Shown here piece after piece: positions 57,879-64,000 of a stretch of 64,000 bases of DNA (position 1 is its first letter; each line of letters opens with the position of its first letter). The translations under genes and the position numbers were made by a program. Origin of the DNA: Homalodisca vitripennis (Eukaryota > Arthropoda > Insecta > Hemiptera > Cicadellidae). The stretch is taken from the NCBI RefSeq assembly GCF_021130785.1, contig NW_025777580.1, positions 153,487 to 217,486 of the forward strand, written 5' to 3'. Under the pieces are notes generated by a model. The model was not told where the DNA came from. It ran no database searches and saw only the letters and a program-made list of their open reading frames with translations.

Positions 57879-58654
57879 CGTGTATATAATGTATCGAAAT
57901 CAGTATATTATCGACTTGGAGGGAGAACATCGAATACGCCGCACCAATAACCGGTTTAGGTCCTTCCTCCTTGTAATGAAATTCTTGACAGGAATGATTA
58001 GAGTTTCGATATATAAAAGGGTTTCTATGCATCTGTGAACTGTTATGTGTTATTAAGTTTAATATATCGATTACTTTGTAAAATATACCGAGAAGGTTAA
58101 AGTGGAGTACTGTATTAGTATGTTATATAATAGAATATTTTAACGACCATGATTTGAAAGATAGAAGTCTGCCGATGTTAGTGTTTCTCATCCAGTGTTT
58201 TTTATTACTTGTACAATTGCATTGAGTTATATTTTAGTTTTAAATACTGGTACTTTACTTAGAATACCAGATATAACGGGTACAGTAAAGTAGAGTTGTA
58301 ATTATTAAATAATAAGATATATGAACATTTAAGCAAATGGTGTTTGGCTTAACCACAAAAGTTTAGGAATGGTTCAATCTCAGAAGTTTGTCTCTTTATA
58401 TAAAAAAAAAAATATTATGAGAGAGTGAAAATTCCAAAATTTAGTTTACTGGTATAATTACTAAAAATATATATTAAATGATGTGTTTAGGCAGAGCTTT
58501 CATTGACAAATTATGATATAATACTAATAAATACATGGTGAACATACATTATCATTTGGAAATATTTTACGTATGTCAGCCTTCACAATATCTGAAAAAT
58601 GAACTTACTTATGTTCATTATATTTTATATAAGTTTTTAACTTTCTAAAGGAAC
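57137..58654. other. AT-rich spacer with (TA)n
   Basis: A TA tract at 57811-57875 with one phase break. No gene recognised. Confidence 0.5.
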
Positions 58655-58870
58655 AGGATTTATTCTGGACAGTTGCCCATCGTTCAGTGATACATAAACA
58701 TAGTAAAAACTACATTTCGAGATCTTTAATCTAATTTCTTCTTCAGGTAAATAACTAACCTAACACAACATTATAAAACAAGGTTATAATGAAAAAAAAT
58801 CATTCCAGAGCGTTATGACACGCATGCGTCAGGACCACAACCACAGTTTTGTGTGTAATGTGATGGTCCA
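58655..58870 (-). repeat. Old Penelope-like 3' fragment
   Basis: Minus strand matches the PLE 3' region from about 1600 to 1830 with many substitutions. Shared landmarks: TTATTCTGGACAGTTGCC against the ORF-start region, CGTTCAGTG, TTTCGAGATCT, TTCTTCAGGTAA and the CACGC.T..GTCAGGA block. The hammerhead core CTGAAGA is kept (58740-58746) but the stem II 5' strand has decayed (GAAATT). This is an older insertion than the one at 36.7 kb. Confidence 0.75.
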
Positions 58871-59384
58871 TGTCACTACATGGAATTGGCTAAGAAGTAA
58901 TGGAGTCCATTGGTATTATGGATAGCCATGATATCAACAAAAAACGTTATAATGATGAAAGGTGTTAAAAATAAAAAATTATGTTATTTTAAAATAGTAA
59001 CGAATATAGAAAAACTATACCTTAAGATGTCACCAGTACACTTAAATATTACAACTTAACTTTATACACAAAAATTCTATAATGGTTTATTTCTACCTAA
59101 TATTCAGAAAAATAACTTTTAAGCAATACAGAATTGAAACAATATGGCATTGTAATATGTCCATAAAGTAACAGATGTAGCCTTAATAAAGTGTGCTAAA
59201 GACTTTTACTTTAATAAATGTCACCGAACTTGTAATAGACAATACTCCTTTTTTGTTTTCTGAAATAACGTAACATATATTAGTAATAGGCTCTATTGTG
59301 AATATTAGAAAGAACCAATAAAAGGCTTATATATTGCTCTGTAGTCTAAATTAATGAACAAACTTCCGTTAGTATTGTGGAATA
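58871..59384. other. AT-rich spacer
   Basis: No gene or repeat recognised before the satellite. Confidence 0.5.
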
Positions 59385-61493
59385 TTCATATTTTCCTAGT
59401 GTTTCAAAACGTAAATGTTACATCACGGATGAGGTTGTTATGTTTCTCATTAGGTTCTAAACTGCCAAAGGTATTGTTGTCATCTGACGGTTATTAGTAC
59501 AACCTGAGCCTGGATTGTGCGGCGGATACTCTCGTGTACTGTTTCTGAACGTAAGTGTTATAAAATCACAGATGAGGTTGTTATGTTCTCATTAGGTTCT
59601 AAACTGCCAAAGGTATTGTTGTCATCTGACGGTTATTATGTACAAACCTGAAGCCTGGATTGTGCGGGCGGATACTCTCGTGTACTGTTTCTGAACGTAA
59701 GTGTTATAAAATCACAGATGAGTTTGTTATGGTCTCTCTAGGTTCTAAACAGCCAAAAGTATTGTTGTCATCTGACGGTTATATGTACAACCTGAGCCTG
59801 GATTGTGCGGCGGATACTCTCGTGTACTGTTTCTGAACGTAAGTGTTATAAAATCACAGATGAGGTTGTTATGGTCTCTCTAGGTTCTAAACAGCCAAAA
59901 GTATTGTTGTCATCTGACGGTTATATGTACAACCTGAGCCTGGATTGTGCGGCGGATACTCTCGTGTACTGTTTCTGAACGTAAGTGTTATAAAATCACA
60001 GATGAGGTTGTTATGGTCTCTCTAGGTTCTAAACAGCCAAAAGTATTGTTGTCATCTGACGGTTATATGTACAACCTGAGCCTGGATTGTGCGGCGGATA
60101 CTCTCGTGTACTGTTTCTGAACGTAAGTGTTATAAAATCACAGATGAGGTTGTTATGGTCTCTCTAGGTTCTAAACAGCCAAAAGTATTGTTGTCATCTG
60201 ACGGTTATATGTACAACCTGAGCCTGGATTGTGCGGCGGATACTCTCGTGTACTGTTTTCTGAACGTAAGTGTTATAAAATCACAGATGAGGTTGTTATG
60301 GTCTCTCTAGGTTCTAAACAGCCAAAAGTATTGTTGTCATCTGACGGTTATATGTACAACCTGAGCCTGGATTGTGCGGCGGATACTCTCGTGTACTGTT
60401 TCTGAAACGTAAGTGTTATAAAATCACAGATGAGGTTGTTATGGTCTCTTTAGGTTCTAAACAGCCAAAAGTATTGTTGTCATCTGACGGTTATATGTAC
60501 AAACGCTGAGCCTGGATTGTGCGGCGGATACTCTCGTGTACTGTTTCTGAACGTAAGTGTTATAAAATCACAGATGAGGTTGTTATGGTCTCTCTAGGTT
60601 CTAAACAGCCAAAAGGTATTGTTGTCATCTGACGGTTATATGTACAACCTGAGCCTGGATTGTGCGGCGGATACTCTCGTGTACTGTTTCTGAACGTAAG
60701 TGTTTATAAAATCACAGATGAGGTTGTTATGGTCTCTCTAGGTTCTAAACAGCCAAAAGTATTGTTGTCATCTGACGGTTATATGTACAACCTGAGCCTG
60801 GATTTGTGCGGCGGATACTCTCGTGTACTGTTTCTGAAACGTAAGTGTTATAAAAATCACAGATGAGGTTGTTATGGTCTCTCTAGGTTCTAAACAGCCA
60901 AAAGTATTGTTGTCATCTGACGGTTATATGTACAACCTGAGCCTGGATTGTGCGGCGGATACTCTCGTGTACTGTTTCTGAACGTAAGTGTTATAAAATC
61001 ACAGATGAGGTTGTTATGGTCTCTCTAGGTTCTAAACAGCCAAAAGTATTGTTGTCATCTGACGGTTATATGTACAACCTGAGCCGTGGATTGTGCGGCG
61101 GATACTCTCGTGTACTGTTTCTGAACGTAAGTGTTTATAAAATCACAGATGAGGTTGTTTATGGTCTCTCTAGGTTCTAAACTGCCAAAGGTATTGTTGT
61201 CATCTGAACGGTTATTAGTACAAACCTGAGCCTGGATTGTGCGGCGGATACTACTCGTGTACTGTTTCTGAACGTAAGTGTTATAAAAATCACAGATGAG
61301 GTTGTTATGGTCTCTCTAGGTTCTAAACTGCCCAAAAGTATTGTTGTCATCTGACGGTTTATATGTACAACCTGAGCCTGGATTGTGCGGCGGATACTCT
61401 CGTGTACTGTTTCTGAACGTAAGTGTTATAAAATCACAGATGAGGTTGTTATAGTCTCTCTAGGTTTCTAAACTGCCAAAGGTATTGTTGTCA
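59385..61493 (+). repeat. 142-bp tandem satellite, about 15 units
   Basis: GGTTCTAAAC starts at 59453, 59595, 59741, 59883, 60025, 60167, 60310, 60453, 60597, 60741, 60886, 61028, 61173, 61319 and 61463. The basic step is 142; larger steps reflect one- to four-base insertions. The central units (59741-60310) are almost identical; the outer ones carry extra bases. Each unit holds a perfect splice-donor-like GTAAGTG after TTTCTGAAC and an acceptor-like TCTCTCTAG before GTTCT. Unit translation is discussed as a finding. Since 142 is not a multiple of three, no frame runs through the array. Confidence 0.95.
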
Positions 61494-63689
61494 TAAATAA
61501 ATAAATAAATAAATAAATTCTTTATTGCATTTGTTACAATTTTACAATTGTGTTGCAAGCGTCAATATTCTTCCTAGCCATTCATACACATTGAAGCTCA
61601 CTCAAACATACATACATATCTCTCAACAATCATGCAAACAATCACACTCTCAACACCAGAATATCGGGTAGGGGGGTTACTAATTGTCCCAGCGGTATTG
61701 AAAAAACTCCTCAATCGTGTAAAAGGCACTAGACACCAAAAGATGCTTTAAACGAGTCTTGAAAAGATTCAGGTTTTGATTTTTTATGCACTTCAGGAAG
61801 GCAATTGAATTACTTTGACACCAACTTGATATGGCAGCCGGTTCAAAAGGCTGTACTTTGCTGTGTGGTTGAATTCTGTAGTTGTCCCTACCTACTAGTA
61901 TCATATGAGTGAAACATCTCCTGCCTTAGAGTCAAAGTGCACCTTGACCTGCAGTACACGAGCGAACCTCCAAGATATAGACGGGAGGGATAATAAGGTC
62001 AAGTAATCTAAGCTCCCTAGAATCTGCGGTTCTCTACAAACGACTCACTCTTGGTTTTCAATTTCAAGATGGTTTCGTGACCAGCCTCTTTTCCTGAAGT
62101 CTAAATACCCTTTCCAAGCTTGAGTACTTAGAGCAGCTACCACCAAAGTCTAGAATTTCCGTACTCCCAAGTGAGTATGGACCAAGCTCAAAATAGGCCT
62201 GTTGTCTTAAGAGTTCAAGGGAGGCAGAATTGTGCCTAGGATTACGCAAAGCATAAATGCCTGAATTAACTCTAGAGCAAACGCTGTCAATGTGGGACCC
62301 GTATCCCAAGGTCAACTCCTTGTCAAGATGTATTCCCAAGGAACTTTGTGGAAGATGTTTCCTTCAATGATTCAATCATCCACGCATCACAGTGAATTTG
62401 TTTTGTTGTCATTGCGCTGCTGAGAAAACAAAATTTGGATGAAATTTGACTTTGACATTGTTATGCCTTAGCAAGTTCATTTTTCATTGAAATGTTGAAT
62501 GACAAAAGGATTTAGATTCAAGAAAAATTGATATTGAGTTCTAATTCAGGCGAGCTGATTTATTGTCCCTCCCCCTTTACCACAACAATAAGTCGTTGTC
62601 ATCAGCGTACTGAAATCACTTTACCATGCTGGTATAAGATGAATTTCAGTCCCGAGTTGACATAGAGAATTAAAAAGAACTGGGCCAAGGCAATTTGATC
62701 CCTGGGGAACACCTTGGGTTACTTGTGTTTTGGTCTGGTAACAGGACCATTCCTCGATTCCTGTACACAACTGACCCCTGTCCACTGGAAGATAAGACAT
62801 GACCCATTTGTGCGGCAAACCCTCGAATGCCGCATTCCCTCTAACTGGGTGACAAGCAGGGTGTCGCATGGTGCACACAGTCCAAAGTGCTTTGGAGTAG
62901 GTCAAGAAAATATGCCTGAGACACATGTTTCCTTCTTTCTCTCCAGACCCAATCGACAACGAGTTCAACAAGGTTTATGTTTAGACTGCATCCGACTGTT
63001 GATCTGTTTTTTTCTGAATCCAGTATTGTTTCCTGGATCGAGAATTTCAAATCTTGAGAGATAAAGAGTTTCGCAGTTCGTGCCAAAAAATATTTTTTTC
63101 AAAGACTTTACTGATGGCAGGCAAAACAGAAATTGGACGAATAATTGCTGAGTCACGACATAGGATCGTCCTTTTTGAAAATCGGAATGATTTTCCGGGC
63201 AAATTTTTAAGAGTTTTGGTCTGAGAAAGGTGCCTGTTTATCAAAATGAAAAAAGTTGATCAGTTTTAGTCAATGGTGCCAAACGAATTGCTTGGAGCAT
63301 TGTATATAACTAACCATGACGATACTCCCTTGGATGTCACAGGACTTTTTCGCCCTTGAGACTATCCGGCAAGACCGCGAATGCCACCTCACCTCCTCAC
63401 CTCACAGATTGGTGCCAAAGCCATGGACGTCCATCCGGCCAGCCGGGAAAACTCTTTGTACGACGCGGGGAGAGGTGCCCTCGTGCCACGCCCCGCACGA
63501 CCTTCACGAGCCCAATCCACAGTCATCCCAGAATCGGTAATAACGACTGAATAATCCAGCAACTCACCGAGGGCACTACCTCATACTTATTCTGTACCGG
63601 TTGTCGATATAATTTTGTATTTTTGTTTGAGGTTTTTTCTTATTAGAAAGGATTTGATGCATTATTAAATAATTGCGACCCAGGCCGTC
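61494..63689 (-). mobile_element. Non-LTR retrotransposon inserted in the 142-bp satellite
   Basis: The satellite stops after TTGTTGTCAT at 61493 and resumes with CTGACGGTTATT at about 63692, in the same register. Between them is a minus-strand LINE: its (AAATA)n tail with an AATAAA signal lies at 61494-61520, the RT further right. Possible target duplication GTCAT / GTCAAT. The rightmost ~430 bases include a GC-rich tract (63330-63570) that I cannot assign to the RT gene. Confidence 0.85.
61680..63250 (-). pseudogene. LINE reverse transcriptase, heavily frameshifted
   Basis: Reading the minus strand from right to left gives RT motifs in changing frames: KIIPIFKKDD, IRPISVLPAISKVFEK (about 63190-63080), SEKNRSTVGC, LDCVHHAT (about 62880), VTQGVPQGSNCLGPVLFN (about 62700), YADDNDLLLW with the catalytic Asp pair at 62598-62609, FLGIHLDKEL and GSHIDSVCSRVNSGIYALRN, FRLQEK, and the C-terminal NLNLFKTRLKHLLV, FYTIEEFFQY. 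Many breaks are one-base indels, in keeping with poor consensus in this part of the window. Endonuclease and N-terminal RT are not visible. It is a different lineage from the LINE at 16.2 kb. Confidence 0.85.
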
Positions 63690-64000
63690 AATCTGACGGT
63701 TATTAGTATCAACCTGAGCCTGGATTTGAGTGCGGGCGGAATATCTCCGTCGTGTACTGTTTCTGAACGTAAGTGTTTATAAAAATCCACACATGATGGT
63801 TTGTTATGGTACTCCTCTAGGTTTCTAAACAGCCAAAAGTAATTGTTGTCATCTGCGAAACAGACCTCTCGTTATATGTATCAAACCTGAGCCTTGGATT
63901 GTGCGGCGGATACACTTAAATGTACTCGTTTTTCTGAATGGCGTAAGTGTTAGTAATATCACAGATAGAGGTTTGTTATGATTCTCATATGGTTCTAAAT
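63690..64000 (+). repeat. 142-bp satellite, continuation at window end
   Basis: About two further units, recognisable by ATCTGACGGTTATTAG, CCTGAGCCT, GTGTACTGTTTCTGAACGTA and GGTTTCTAAACAGCC. They contain many one- to several-base insertions compared with 59.7-60.3 kb, some inside homopolymers, some not. Confidence 0.9.

Noticed and set aside
63316..63550. Plus-strand Pro/Arg/Ser-rich ORFs in the GC-rich tract
   Set aside because: Low-complexity translation of GC-rich DNA in a part of the window with many insertion errors; no motif.

Overview
The window reads as AT-rich intergenic DNA from an arthropod, most likely an insect. The organism is inferred only from the transposon families present (Penelope-like, mariner, Helitron, Jockey/CR1-like LINEs, TTAA-target DNA transposons). 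I recognise no host protein gene, rRNA or canonical tRNA gene. Almost every supported coding stretch is a transposable element in some state of decay.

Layout. 1-4793: two head-to-tail Penelope-like element (PLE) units, the first cut by the window edge, each with reverse transcriptase, a GIY-YIG endonuclease and a 3' hammerhead-ribozyme-like motif. 4830-6670: a ~300 bp direct-repeat pair, a LINE-like 3' tail and two copies of a tRNA-derived SINE. 9743-12380: a TTAA-flanked DNA transposon (Kolobok/'Mutator-domain' type) with a nearly complete transposase on the minus strand. 12850-15610: a 22-bp minisatellite followed by a long copy of a dispersed repeat (called family X here). 16229-18945: a 5'-truncated non-LTR retrotransposon. 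30214-31666: a second TTAA element of the Kolobok type, whose 197-residue ORF joins the N-terminus to the C-terminal domain without the catalytic core. 32658-34860: a 143-bp satellite split exactly by a deleted LTR retrotransposon. 36746-37097: a PLE 3' fragment with a 12-bp target duplication. 37590-48420: interleaved copies of dispersed repeats X and Y, a 97-bp tandem array, two piggyBac-like MITEs and a nearly intact mariner inside a (TA)n tract. 48470-51980: fossils of another PLE, a Helitron helicase and a LINE. 59385-64000: a 142-bp satellite split by a minus-strand LINE.

The elements form a stratigraphy rather than a pathway. Several insertions are nested and can be checked against an empty copy inside the same window: the LTR element in the 143-bp satellite, a MITE in repeat Y, the mariner in repeat X and the LINE in the 142-bp satellite.

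Sequence quality matters for interpretation. The two PLE units differ, in the stretches I compared, only by one-base indels in homopolymers. The Kolobok-type transposase breaks also fall at A/T runs. The last 300 bases are full of small insertions. Many apparent frameshifts may therefore be consensus errors of a long-read assembly. Long stretches (6.7-9.7, 20.7-30.2, 34.9-36.7, 52.9-59.3 kb) hold little beyond AT-rich sequence and microsatellites.
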